A model generated the notes under the pieces. It was not told where the DNA came from and ran no database searches. It saw nothing but the letters and a program-made list of their open reading frames with translations. From Limnanthes douglasii subsp. nivea (Eukaryota; Streptophyta; Magnoliopsida; Brassicales; Limnanthaceae), in contig JAUPFV010000005.1 of the NCBI GenBank assembly GCA_036936605.1, positions 187,424,958 to 187,488,957 of the forward strand: 64,000 bases of DNA, given 5' to 3'. Below, piece by piece: positions 53,806-64,000 of this stretch. The position numbers were made by a program, and so were the translations under genes. Every line of letters starts with the position of its first letter. Positions within the stretch are counted from its first letter, which is position 1.

Positions 53806-55860
53806 TAAACGAGGTACAGTTTGAGTAGATGGTAAGGAGGCCTTGGAATTCCACCTCGATGATATGTTCTGTACCAAGGCACCTGATGATGATCGAAGAC
53901 GCGAAAGCGACTGATTATTGCATGACTATGCAGATCCTAACAAAGTTAAGTCTTGAGTGACTTGCAGTTTGGCTATCTACGTATATGAGGGTACCTAGAT
54001 AGCTTCTAAGGATACTAAGCCCTTTTTCTGACCAGAGGTCGTAGGGCATCCCATGAAACTTCACCCAAAGAGCGATGACCTTTAACGCCTCATTTTCCAA
54101 CGACTCCATGGGCTCCCATCCCATTAATAAAATTGGATGACTACTGAAAAACTATGGGGATTTTTTAAGCACAAGGGTTGCATTTTCCACTGTGGAGAAC
54201 TTAAAGAAATAGTGGCCCGATGGTATCGGCTTGCACTCTTAGAGGCCAAACGTTCCCTAAATATGGTTTGCTAAGGATTGGGCATACGATGCAGCTCTTC
54301 TCTTTGGGAAGAAGTACCCCTAGAGGCATTTTTCCCACTCATCCTTATCGTCGGCAAGAGTGTCCACCGGGAAAATGAAAATGCCTTTGTCAACCTGTAT
54401 GTCTTCCATTGTTTTTATAATCATGGGTGCAGGGTTATCAAGCGGGATTGAGACAACATTGGCCTAGGATCTGGATATGGGGGATTTTATCCACCATCAG
54501 TTTGGTGGAAGTTAACAAGAGAAGCCAAATCATTGAAAATTTGGGACGACAAGGTTGGTGCATTGCCACGATGGTGTCGTGAGGCAGGGTGGACCCGAAG
54601 AGCAGAAAGATGTTGGAACGGGTCTGCAGGACAAACACCGATAGTAGTGCGGGACTTAGAGCCACGAGAAATACTTGATTTTTATTATTTCTACTAGGGT
54701 AGGAGTTGGGGAAAGTAGCAGGAGAGAGGATAGGATTGAGCTTAGGGGTTTGGGAGGTGATGGGGCCAAAAGTGTGAACAATAGTGGAGAAGTGGTTGTG
54801 AGCTAGGTGTGAGTTGTATTTAATTGGATAACAACTTTTTGGAGGGTCTGGATGGCTGTGGTTAAAATGCTAGTAGGAGTTACGCGAGAGGCAACACCAA
54901 AGATGGACGGGAGGAGTGGATAGGCATAAGTGGACTGAAAAGTTACTTGAGAGATAACTTTAAGGGACAGATTAGGTTGTGGATGAGAGGTTTGGGTGTG
55001 GTTTCCATCGCGAGTAGGAGCAAGGTAATCATCCACATGTATATGTGAAGGGGCATTCAGAGAGTCATTAAGGTTTGTAACAGAGGCATACAAAGAGTCT
55101 ATTGGTTTAGATACAGTCACATGAGGGCATGCATAGGGTCTTAAGGGTAGGCAATAGTAGCAATAGTGTTGCATCCAATAAAGACATGGTTGCATGCAAG
55201 AAGAGAGGGGGTAGTGCATGTCGGATGGGTTCCATTGATAGGAACATGTTAAGTGGTTCATAGTTACCTTGAGGCTGGAGGGGTGCTCGATGAAAGGGGT
55301 TATACACCAGCCTTTGAATGGTAGCTGAATCAGAGCCATGCTGTTTCTTAGAGACTAAACTCGGCGAGGTTTCCGGAGAGCAAGCAGTGGTGTTCATTAG
55401 AGGTTAAGGCGTTGAGCAGGTGGTCATTTTTGTTGACGATGTCTTGGAGTTGTTCGTGTTTGGATGCAGACGAAAAAAATTCAATATTGGAAGGATCTTC
55501 TTCATCGGACAGGCTCTGCATGGCAGGTTTGGCGGAGGGACGGGAAAATGAGAGACGTAATGATTCAATTTAGTAACGAATTTCCTCTAGGATTATTTTG
55601 CTAGCGTCAGAGAGGCAAGCATGACTGGTGGATGGAGGAGCGGAGACAATAGAGAGAGGGAGACCGGGCATGTTGGAGAAGCGACGCAGAGATATAGACG
55701 AGAGGCGGGAGGAAGATCTGGTCTTGAGAGAGAGGATGGTACTTGGGCTATTAGGTCTTTGGATTTCGTGAGGGGCATAAACAATGGTTTTTTCATTAAA
55801 CTTAGGAGTTATTTTCCTGTTAGAGCGGTGTGAGGAGGAAGAACGGCGAGTTTCAACCAT
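53806..55860 (-). pseudogene. LINE-1 ORF1, DUF4283-like domain
   Basis: The ATG at 55860 is in a strong context (ACCATGG on the minus strand) and opens 97 codons of Ser/Arg-rich protein (VETRRSSSSHRSNRKITPKF). After several frame changes the conserved domain is at 53915-54124: LKVIALWVKFHGMPYDLWSE, KGLSILRSYLGTLIYVDSQT, then SRLNFVRICIVM. This matches the DUF4283 domain of plant LINE ORF1 proteins (pattern WVKFxxLPxxxW, GLSxIxSxLGxPLxxDxxT, RLxFARxCVE). The frame runs into the Tat-2 LTR at 53805 and resumes beyond 43305. Confidence 0.85.
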
Positions 55861-56250
55861 GGTATCGAGAGAGATGCTGAGGAAAAGATGAGAATGAAGG
55901 AAGTTGTTTGAGTGGTGGGGAGAATAAGTGGTTGTCGAGGGAGAGGCAAAGGGTCAATATAAAACATTGACATGCAAGCAAAAAGGTTTTAGAGTTATTA
56001 GCGTATGGATTACTAAGGAGGTGGTAGGTTATGTCATGTAAGCTATATATCTATTAATGAGGAGAAATGTAACATTAATGGCAACATCACACCGTTGGGG
56101 GACGAGGACAGAGAAAGAGAGAGAAGGAGAGCAGCAAAAAGAACTAAACTCCTAACGTGTAAAAGAGTAGCAGTTATTTTCTCTCACTGAGAGCAGTTTC
56201 AGACTTCCAAGGAAGTAGGGATCCATAGAAGATTGCGCAAAAAGGAAAAA
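55861..56250 (-). other. Probable LINE-1 5' leader
   Basis: Directly upstream of the ORF1 ATG on the minus strand is a CT-rich stretch (CTTCTCTCTCTTTCTCTGTC at about 56115) and a GTTGTCGAGG-like region. This is where the LINE promoter and 5' UTR should be. The element's exact 5' end was not located. Confidence 0.35.
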
Positions 56251-56254
56251 ACTG

Positions 56255-56491
56255 GTGTTTCAGAGGGAGGTTATGCATGTCCATGATAACCGATTTTTTT
56301 TCTTTGAATTCTGGGATTATCAAGACGGCGAAGAGAGGAGAATGAAGCGACCAGAGGATAAAGCAGAAGATTGTAAAGTCCTCAGTGATTGGATTCTCTT
56401 ACCATTCCAATGGATTGACTTCAGTAGTCTTCCCGATTATCGGACCTTCGTGGCTGCCCGATCAAACTTCGATACTCCATCAGTTTTCTAG
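56255..56491 (+). other. Unrecognised open frame of 78 codons
   Basis: The frame starts MFQREVMHVHDNRFFFFEFW and ends with a stop after DYRTFVAARSNFDTPSVF. Acidic and basic residues are mixed in the middle (EERRMKRPEDKAED). No motif was recognised. It lies just outside the presumed LINE 5' end and could be a small gene fragment or chance. Confidence 0.2.
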
Positions 56492-56960
56492 CTATTAACG
56501 GTAACATTGAAAAGAAAGAAATAAGGACGGTTACATATGGTGAAAATTTCATCACTAGACCACGTAATTTAAAAAAGAAAGCGAATAAAAAAAACCTTCC
56601 TCATCGACACATTAATACTTGTTATGAGTGGTTTAAAACAAAGTTAAGAAAAGGTAAAATTTAACGTCATGATGTATTTCCCATTCCAATCCAGCACTTT
56701 AGTATAAACCAATAATACATGTTTTCATTATTCAAACCACATCTTATAAATCATATTTCATTTAATCAAAATCCAATTTAATTTACATTTACTTTTCAAA
56801 AGTATGTGTCATAAAAACAAATTCAAAATACCGTCTACAAAGTAAAATATACATCCCATAACCATTTTAACACTATCCAAATTTTGTTAATCACAATTTC
56901 AGATGCAACTTTCAATAATAGCTTATTAGATACATAGTTATCTCAAACCCACGACTAATC
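56492..56960. other. AT-rich DNA, nothing recognised
   Basis: No coding or repeat signal seen before the target duplication of the MULE-like element. Confidence 0.5.
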
Positions 56961-56970
56961 CACTAGCCAA

Positions 56971-57176
56971 GGCTTTGAACAGTGAGTCGTCCTTCGACTA
57001 TCGCGTTTGGTGGCAGATAGTCCCTGGACTTTCAAATGTCCATTGGCAGTCCCTGGATTATCGCGTTTGGATAAAATTAGTCTAGAGGATCCTCTGATCC
57101 ACCAGATGCTGCCACCTATCCCCATACTCCTCAGTTTTTTTTGTCACCAGTAGTCCCTTGACTTTAGGTACGATTT
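56971..57176 (+). repeat. Left TIR of the MULE-like element
   Basis: About 206 bp, pairing with 58465-58671. Shared words include ACTATCGCGTTTGGTGGCAG, AGAGGATCCTCT and CACCAGTAGTCCCTTGACTT. The word ATCGCGTTTGG occurs twice within each TIR (about 57000 and 57060). Confidence 0.9.
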
Positions 57177-57295
57177 TTCCCTTTGACCAAAATCCTTGTT
57201 GGCAGCCCTGTTGGTGAGATGGAAAATTTTTCCTACGTGGCACCTATTAAATGAATCCTACGTGTCATTTAATCACCTAATTTAAATGTATGCAT

Positions 57296-58012
57296 CTAGG
57301 GAGTATTGTTTAAACTACTGGAATAGCTCTCTTCACTAACATCACTTCCCGTGCTTTCTCTATAGATACTTATCTTTCTGCTTTCGATAAAATCACACGA
57401 GTTACTCACTTCACCACTTCCCAAAGATTTATCAACACTACTTCTTGTGCATTCACTGATTTCTGTGTTTGTGAAGCTTTGTTTGGCTTCCGAATACTGC
57501 GTGGCCGCATAGAGACTATGCGAAGGACTTCTACATAAACTTAATCTGGGTTGGGATTCTATATGGGATTTCAACTTCATGATATCGGTGGCTGAACTTG
57601 GTTTGCGCATTAAATTGGAAGTCCCATGATTATCATCAACCAGATGCTTGATGCCGCAAGATCTAGTTTCGGTTGACGGAACAATCTTTTGCGATAATCC
57701 TTCTTCCAACCTCTTATGAACAACATTAGAAGTGCTCGGATAGGATTTCCATGTACTCAAATCGTACAACTGCTTTTGAATCCTATGAAAGGATACTGGG
57801 GTTGAGGAAGAAGATGGCCCTCCTCTGGACTGTGGCGATCGAGTTCGAGAAGGACGAGGAGTCCCATGTTTCGAAAGAGGTTGTTTGCCTACTATAGAGG
57901 TTGATATATGGGGCTTTGATGAAGAAGCAACTCTATTACTGGAAAAAGGTTGTTTGCCTAAAGCTGTTAAATTTTGAGTCTTTGATGAAGGATCAACTCC
58001 ATTAACATGTGA
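57296..58012 (-). pseudogene. Captured gene fragment inside the MULE-like element
   Basis: About 239 codons are open on the minus strand, ending at a stop at 57296. No ATG begins the frame; an acceptor-like TTTGTCAG precedes it at about 58017. The protein is Ser/Thr-rich, basic at first, and looks disordered: GKQPFSSNRVASSSKP and GKQPLSKHGTPRPSRTRSPQ form an internal near-repeat, followed by SSSSTPVSFHRIQKQLYDLS and a Ser/Glu-rich end (STGSDVSEESYSSSLNN). Length of open frame and lack of stops suggest relatively recent capture from a host gene. I do not recognise the gene. Confidence 0.6.
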
Positions 58013-58117
58013 TTAGATTCTGACAAATCACTAATACATAAAACTAAAAAAAATCAAACTCAATTGATGTTTTTTCATACAAAGAAAGAAGATCTAGGTT
58101 TGTGTTTCGATTTGGGT

Positions 58118-58157
58118 ATAGATTTAGGGTTTAGATTAGGGTTTGATTTGGGGATTT
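58118..58157 (-). promoter_or_regulatory. Telo-box-like cluster in the captured fragment
   Basis: The minus strand contains AAACCCTAATCTAAACCCTA (about 58126-58145). AAACCCTAA (telo-box) is frequent in leaders and promoters of plant housekeeping genes. It lies upstream of the captured open frame, as if gene 5' sequence was captured too. It is not a telomere array. Confidence 0.45.
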
Positions 58158-58464
58158 GCTGTAGAACAAGGGACAGAGGGGATGAGAAATTTGAGGGATT
58201 GGAATTCGAAAAGAGTGAAGTCTGTTCAGGTTTGCAGAAAATCTAGGGTTAGATTTGGTTTAATTATTATAATAAATTAAATTAAATTAATTAAAATAAA
58301 AAATGTAACAATGTAGCGCACCGATTGATATTGTTATAAATGAATTTGGGTAAAAATATTACACGTGTGCATAATAATGCCACATGGACAAATTGATTTA
58401 AATTTAAATGCCAAGATGGAAATTGAAGGGGTAGGTGGGTCATTTAATGTCTCATACTAAGTTT

Positions 58465-58671
58465 GGGGTTTGACCTAAAGTCAAGGGACTACTGGTGACA
58501 CAAAAACCTGAGGAGTATGGAGACAGGTGGCAACATCTGGTGGATTAGAGGATCCTCTGGACTAACTTCATCCAAACGCGATAGTCCAGGAACTGCCAAC
58601 GGACATTTGAAAATCCAGGGACTATCTGCCACCAAACGCGATAGTCGAGGGATGAATCACTGTTCAAAGCC
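58465..58671 (-). repeat. Right TIR of the MULE-like element
   Basis: Reverse complement of 56971-57176 with scattered substitutions. Confidence 0.9.
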
Positions 58672-58681
58672 CACTAGCCAA

Positions 58682-59511
58682 TATCTAATCATTTTAGTGA
58701 AAAACGTGTTGGCCAACTTGACTTAGTATTTTACCGTAATATATAAATATATTCTACCATAATATTAATAATAAATATAATCAAATAGCACTATTTATTT
58801 ATAACAAAATCAAACACACATATTTATTATCGAATGTATGTTTTTTAACCTTATATTATTTTTTATTAAAAAAATATGGTTCGTCCAAATTTTTTATTTG
58901 GGGTTTATATTATTTTTATTTAAAAAATAATAGAGTATAATTTTTTTTAGATAATATTATTAAGCATGGCTAACATGAACAATTATTATATAATATATTT
59001 TTATAAAATTTTAAAATTAAAAAGGACTGTATGATTTATTTCTATTATTATAATTTATCATCCATATTATTGATCAATTTTTTTAACTATTTATAACACC
59101 ATATATAATATTCAATATGGATCGTTTTGTAGGATACATCAAAAAGTGTTGAAAAAAATTATTTGGTGTGTCTTAGCATGTCTAATTTTTAGTCGACACG
59201 TCAAAGGTTTACTTATTTTATTTTGATGTATTTTTTTAAAACAAAAATACTCCTCACCTATTCTAATTGGATTTTTGGTCCATCAAATCATTATAGAGAT
59301 CCGGATTGCAACGAAATTGGGTTTTAGTAGATTCAGAGATCAAAGCAACAGAAGATGATATTGAAGAGAAAAGCTCTAACTAAATCATCGCATTCAATCT
59401 AGTTGCAACACTTCTTAAAAATCTTTTTTCATTATATATAACCATTTTATTACTATTGATTTGAGTCTGAATTTAGTTTGTAGACAAAACTGAAACATAG
59501 GTTTAAATCAC
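58682..59511. other. AT-rich DNA, nothing recognised
   Basis: No coding or terminal-repeat signal; long runs of A/T. Confidence 0.5.
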
Positions 59512-60200
59512 ATGTTGCTTCGGCGTCCTTATCCTTCTATTGTTCAGTTTACTCAATTTGTAAGTTTATTATTTAAATGAAACATTATGAGTATGTTGTT
59601 AACTTATAAAAAAGAATGGAAGATGTAGGGTTATTTACTAATATTACTCTAGAAGTATGGAGATATTACTTTCTAACCAGTATGCTTGAGGTATATTATC
59701 CCTAACTTTTGTATAAAAAATTAGATTCCTATATTCTTTTAAAATGGTAAAGTTTGTTGATATTCTTTTACAGGTTTTAAATACATTATTTTCCTGGAAT
59801 GGTTTACAAGCAAAGTTGAAAAGTGAATTGCAACGTAATTTAGACAACTTTATCAATCAAGTGTTGAGTTTCATGGTTAAATATGTAGATTAGTCATGTA
59901 TAGGTCTCTTCTTATACCATAGTGGAAGTATAATATGTTTGGTTTTTGGGCACTGTTTATTGGAATTGTCTCTTTACTTAAACTAGTCATTGAAACATTG
60001 CGCAATCTAATAAGTGTATATAGTATTGGTTGTTTCATTATAGTTTGTAACATAATAGTAAGTCACAAATTTATGCTGGTCAACGTGACATATCTGTGAT
60101 TTTGGACGCCCTTGGTGCTGGATCATATCTCTTGACAAAGTCATTTTTGAAGAAAAAAATTACCAAACATCTGGACCATTATGTAGAATCCATGCAGAAT
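59512..60200 (+). pseudogene. Exon-like segments of an unknown gene
   Basis: Three short open segments have plausible splice signals and the same phase (0). 59512-59559 starts with ATG (MLLRRPYPSIVQFTQF) and is followed by GTAAGT. 59774-59860 is preceded by TTCTTTTACAG and reads VLNTLFSWNGLQAKLKSELQ onward, with a weak donor GTGTTG. 60063-60200 follows a weak TAAG acceptor and reads SQIYAGQRDISVILDALGAG, then SYLLTKSFLKKKITKHLDHY, followed by GTGAGA. No continuation was found. It could be a gene relic or part of a DNA transposon; the family is not recognised. Confidence 0.35.
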
Positions 60201-63200
60201 GTGAGATCTTTAACTGCATAGTCTTGTTTTAAACTCAGTTCTTTCACTATTCCAAAAATTTGTTTATTATGTTGACCAATCTGTCACATGTGAAATAGAT
60301 GAAAATAAATAAGTTACTCAAAACAACCATAAGCATTTCAAACAAAAGACATGTGTATCTAACTATAGTCACTATTGCGTAACCTATTACATACGTGACA
60401 CCAAGTTATTCTTACATGTGTGTCTCTCATATAAAATTTTAAATTCATCTAGGTAAGACAATTTTGAAAGCTTTCTAAGGAAGATAAACAATCATGCTTC
60501 CTCGTTACGAGAACTTTATTAAGAATATTCAGGTTAAAACGAGATATGCATCATCATATCATTTGGAAAGTGGGTAGGTGAAAATTTGCAATCCTTGAAG
60601 CCTATTAATTTCTCGGCATCAACAATTATGGAAAACAAATAAATTTAAAGATACCAATATTGAGCATTTTACCTTTATTTAGTCTGTAATTATATGTGAT
60701 TACCTTTCTTATCATGGTACTCAATGTTTTCCATAGTAGTTTTGAGCAATATATTTTACTTATTACAAAGTTCTCAAGTTATATGATTTTTCTTATGTAA
60801 TTTTTAAAATTGAAACGTTCGTATAATGGTGCAATTTTATATCATAATTTATGTTTTTTTACTCATGTATCCATTATTAAATCACAGACATTTATAGACA
60901 TTCGTCTTTATGCATGCATTTTTTCTAGTGGTAAAAGTTATGCGATTTATTATTTGGTTTGAACCATGCTTATTGGTTGATTTTCACATTCATTCATCGA
61001 CTTTTTTAACACTAATGGATAAATTTTCTTTTAAAACAGATTTAAAAATATCCAAATTGTCAATAATCTGTTGTTATTACCTATTAGCAATCTTTTTGCA
61101 ACAAATACTTATGTTGCATCTGTGTGACTGGTAACAAAAGTAACTTGCAATGAATTCCTCGCGCGGAATGTGTATCACAACAGTTTTGTAACTTGCTTCT
61201 GTTTCTAATTTGACCTGACTGAAGACGGATTATATCGTGGCACATCCATAGTACATACGTTTCAAAATATGAGATTCGTATTTGAGTCGATCTAATGATA
61301 TTTTGAATATTATTGGAAATATAATTTAATTATGTTGCATAGTAATCTGAATTTTGTTGCGAAGTTGATAAATGAATTTGCAACAAGATTAATGTCGTTG
61401 CTAATCTCAATTCCAAACTTAGTATTTGTTGCAATCATGTTGTAAATCTGTTTCTAAATGTAATCAAAATACATAAATAAAACTACAGACATGTACAACC
61501 AATTCTATAAACTTTGTTACAAATAAGCATCATATAATTTGCAATGTAAAAACAACAAATTACACACGTGTTTCACCTTTTTTAAGGTTACTATTCTGAC
61601 CTTCTCTCTGATACGTATGCTCGTGAAGGAGGAGAAAAGCTGATCATGTGTATCATCAGAGCAATCGTGAATTAAAAAGAAAATACCGAGAGATGAGTGT
61701 GTTCTAGAATAAAAAAATTATAAACGTGAAATTATAAATCATTTAAACCAACAAACATTCTTCTCCATGTCGTATCGATAAAAAATGAAGAAGGTTGCAA
61801 ATGTTACGAGAAAAAGGCTCTGAGCTAAAAAAAGGTTATGAAAAATCATTAATAGAAAATCATTTAAACCAACAGACCTTATTTTACATAACAAAATGAT
61901 GACTATATGAAATGGATTCAAAAAATTTGTTGTTGGATATGTACTAAAGACCCATCTTAAATTTATTCTTCATAATTCTATTAATCTTAACATAAACAAA
62001 GAGAAAATAAATATTTTGAAATAAGATGAATGTTACAATATTACGAGAAGAGAGAAAGAATAGGGTTATGGTTGCACAGACGTGAGATTGCAAAATTAAG
62101 AGGGATGGGAAAGGTTTCCATAATTTTTAGAAAAAAATAATGATTTGAGGATAGTTATGGGTATTTAAAAGTATTTTAAGAAATCTATGTATTAAAATTA
62201 GAGGAAAGAAATATTTGTATCGAATTCAATATTTTTATTTCTTCAAAGTTTGTTGCACGTTTGTGGTTAATCTATTGCTGAAGATGATATTTTCAATTTG
62301 TTTGGTTGAAATTTATAGCAAGTTCTTGGCTAATCTGTTGTTAAATATGACAATATAGAGAAACAATACAGAAAGCACAAGCCTAAACAAACATGTCAAA
62401 AAATAACCAACAACAATAGTACTACTAAAGAATAACAATAAAACTGACAACCAATCAAATACGATTGCAAAACATCAAGATTAACATTACAAACAATATC
62501 ATTATTTTTCTTCAAAGTCGGTCTCATCTTAATTGTCAGAAGCATGCTCATCTTCGCCATCATCTTCGTTTATAACTTAATTATATGTTCATCATAATAC
62601 AATGTGTGATCTTCTTTAAACTCTCCCATTTCAACAATTTTTAAATTTTTGGGATCAACAAGTTTATTATGATTATTTAGGTTCATATTTTCTTGTAGAG
62701 GCACCAGTGGAGGCGTTTTAGCTTATTGGAAGACTCTTTGTTTGTTGTTTTAGCAACTAATAATTTTGCTTAATCCTCAGTATGACCAACATATGTCATG
62801 TTTATTATGTTTCTTGGTCATTTCTTGCATAAAAATATTAATTCCTTATGTTATACTTTTTTGGATACATAGTATAAAGATAGACTTGTCGAGCATGTGC
62901 AACCAAGATAAATAGATCATATTATGACATTCAACAAATCTTGAAAATTCCTATCAAACCATTTGTATGGTGAACTTTCATACTTTTCATCACAGATTAT
63001 ATATTCTTAAGATATTACAATATTAAGAATCTATTTTTATTTTCCTTATACAATCCATCCTCAAATATAAGACATATTTTTTTACAATAAAAAGTTAAAA
63101 CACTCTAACAATGAATATGAATGTTAATAAAAAAATACTAATTAAAAATTCATCAATCCTTAATAATATTTTTATTAAATTTAAGGAAACCATTTCGCAC

Positions 63201-64000
63201 ACTCTTAGAACCTTTGGCATATTCATAGATAAAGAGTTTGTAAAGAAAATAATTCAGCGTCGAGCTTCCAAGTTTGAAGGTATATTTATAGCACACTTTT
63301 TGGACAGTAAAAAACAAAACGTGGCCTAGAAAACTACAAGAAATGTAGATAGTTAAAATAATACATCTTTATGCAAAATGATAGAAGAAAATAGTAATAC
63401 CTTCTCATTCTATGAATGGTTCGTTGTAAACCGAATATTGATCTTTTTAAACTATATGTCTTTCTTGTTGTTTTCAACATCAAGACTTTATGTGTGAGTC
63501 CTTTCAAGGAATTTAAAATATAAAAGGAGAAGATTCATAGATAAGATCAAAACGTGTATATATGAATGACTCAAGGACTCTAAAATAACAAAATGAGAAG
63601 ATTCATAGATAAGATCAAAACGTGGATATATAAATGAATATTTTATACAACGTACTCATGGCTATTAACCATGACATCTTGCATGATACTTTCAATAATA
63701 GCATGTAACGTATTAATTATGTGAGACTAGTAATTATATTGATCTTCATACTTTATTATTTGTTGACACAAATAAGCACCATCGACTCTCAGTCCTACGA
63801 AAATCCTGAGGAACTTCTTGCTTGTTCTTGAGAAACCCGAATAATACAAGGAGGAATGTTTGGCTACTCCATAGATAAATAAATGATCATTCTTGTTTGT
63901 TCATGAAAAATCCCCAATAATACAATATTTATGCATCGTATATCTTATAAGAATAAAGCTAAGTTTCCATCATATATAAAACTTTATTTTCCGTCTTGTA
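60201..64000. other. AT-rich DNA with transposon-like words, no gene
   Basis: No gene is supported. Near 61320-61460 and 62250-62340 the words TTGTTGCAA, GTTGCTAATC and GTTGCGAAG recur, as in subterminal parts of CACTA-like elements. On the minus strand at 62520-62700 is a short acidic coding-like stretch (NEDDGEDEHASDN). Direct repeat AAGATTCATAGATAAGATCA occurs at about 63523 and 63597. The open frame 63111-63329 has no known motif. Confidence 0.4.

Larger units (their letters stand above)
39108..55860 (-). mobile_element. LINE-1: L1-type LINE split by Tat-2
   Basis: ORF1 lies on the minus strand at about 53806-55860 and its tail at 43036-43305; ORF2 follows at 39108-42114. The DNA between 43306 and 53805 is a complete Tat retrotransposon flanked by a near-perfect 5-bp duplication, so the LINE was there first. 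Part of ORF2 is duplicated at 42249-43035. ORF1 carries a DUF4283-like domain; ORF2 has endonuclease and RT. This is the normal plan of a plant L1 LINE. No poly(A) end or target duplication was identified. Confidence 0.88.
56971..58671. mobile_element. MULE-like element with long inverted repeats (Pack-MULE candidate)
   Basis: The ends GGCTTTGAACAGTGA and TCACTGTTCAAAGCC begin inverted repeats of about 205 bp. The element is flanked by an identical 10-bp duplication CACTAGCCAA (56961-56970 and 58672-58681). Long TIRs and a 9-11-bp duplication are diagnostic of Mutator-like elements. The 1.7-kb element has no transposase. Its interior carries a gene-like segment on the minus strand, with leader-like sequence and about 239 open codons, so it fits a Pack-MULE. 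TIR divergence of roughly 10% suggests moderate age. Confidence 0.88.

Noticed and set aside
39120..56230. TAGGGATCCATA at 39122 and 56216 as a target duplication of LINE-1
   Set aside because: The left copy is inside LINE coding sequence and recurs in the internal duplicate at about 42264, so it is not a flanking duplication.
58118..58157. TTTAGGG-like repeats as a possible interstitial telomere
   Set aside because: Only two imperfect units; better explained as telo-box sequence of a captured gene leader.
62685..63350. TTTTCTTGTAG (62690) and ACTACAAGAAATG (63335) as CACTA element ends
   Set aside because: They face away from each other and lack the terminal CACTA/TAGTG, so they do not bound an element.
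1..64000. tRNA, rRNA, snRNA or microRNA genes
   Set aside because: No cloverleaf, A/B box pair or conserved rRNA words were seen; primer-site words belong to retrotransposons.

Overview
The window is plant nuclear DNA, most likely from a eudicot. It is AT-rich (roughly 30% GC by eye) and consists almost entirely of transposable elements. No intact host gene, tRNA, rRNA or CRISPR array was found. The classes present are typical of angiosperms: Ty1/copia elements with initiator-Met-type primer sites, Ty3/gypsy elements of the Tat lineage with two RNase H domains and an antisense extra ORF, L1-type LINEs with a DUF4283-like ORF1, a pogo/Emigrant-type element, and a MULE with long terminal inverted repeats carrying a gene-like insert. 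All identifications come from reading motifs by eye; no database was searched.

Layout. 1-1718: tail and 3' LTR of a decayed copia element. 1719-4118: AT-rich DNA with a decayed quasi-repeat. 4119-8908: copia A with both LTRs, PBS and PPT. 9610-14881: copia B with both LTRs and a perfect TATTT target duplication. 17439-18168: a pogo-like element flanked by TA. 20202-20511: a candidate solo LTR. 20561-29404: Tat-1, a decayed minus-strand Tat element without a recognisable 3' LTR. About 29405-32020: a decayed LINE with a 194-bp tandem duplication. 33725-33905: a long (AT)n tract and a GC-rich motif. 34590-38960: copia C. 39108-43305 and 53806-55860: the two halves of a minus-strand LINE (LINE-1), split by Tat-2 (43306-53805), a young minus-strand Tat element. 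56971-58671: a 1.7-kb MULE-like element with ~205-bp inverted repeats and a 10-bp target duplication. 58682-64000: AT-rich DNA with a few exon-like segments.

The best-preserved and most interesting unit is Tat-2. Its LTRs differ at about eight positions plus a ~28-bp duplication, so it is recent. Gag, protease, RT, RNase H, a second RNase H and integrase run leftward. On the opposite strand, between pol and the 3' LTR, lies a ~970-codon antisense gene with its own promoter-like sequence and an 86-bp GT-AG intron. The older Tat-1 carries a homologous antisense gene whose intron sits at the same position and phase. An intron on the strand opposite the genomic RNA cannot be spliced out during retrotransposition, so its conservation suggests that the antisense gene is transcribed and spliced as a separate unit.

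The nesting gives a relative history. LINE-1 inserted first; part of it was duplicated and one copy lost 2.3 kb internally; Tat-2 then jumped into its ORF1. Copia A lies within the AT-rich quasi-repeat that reappears on its right flank.
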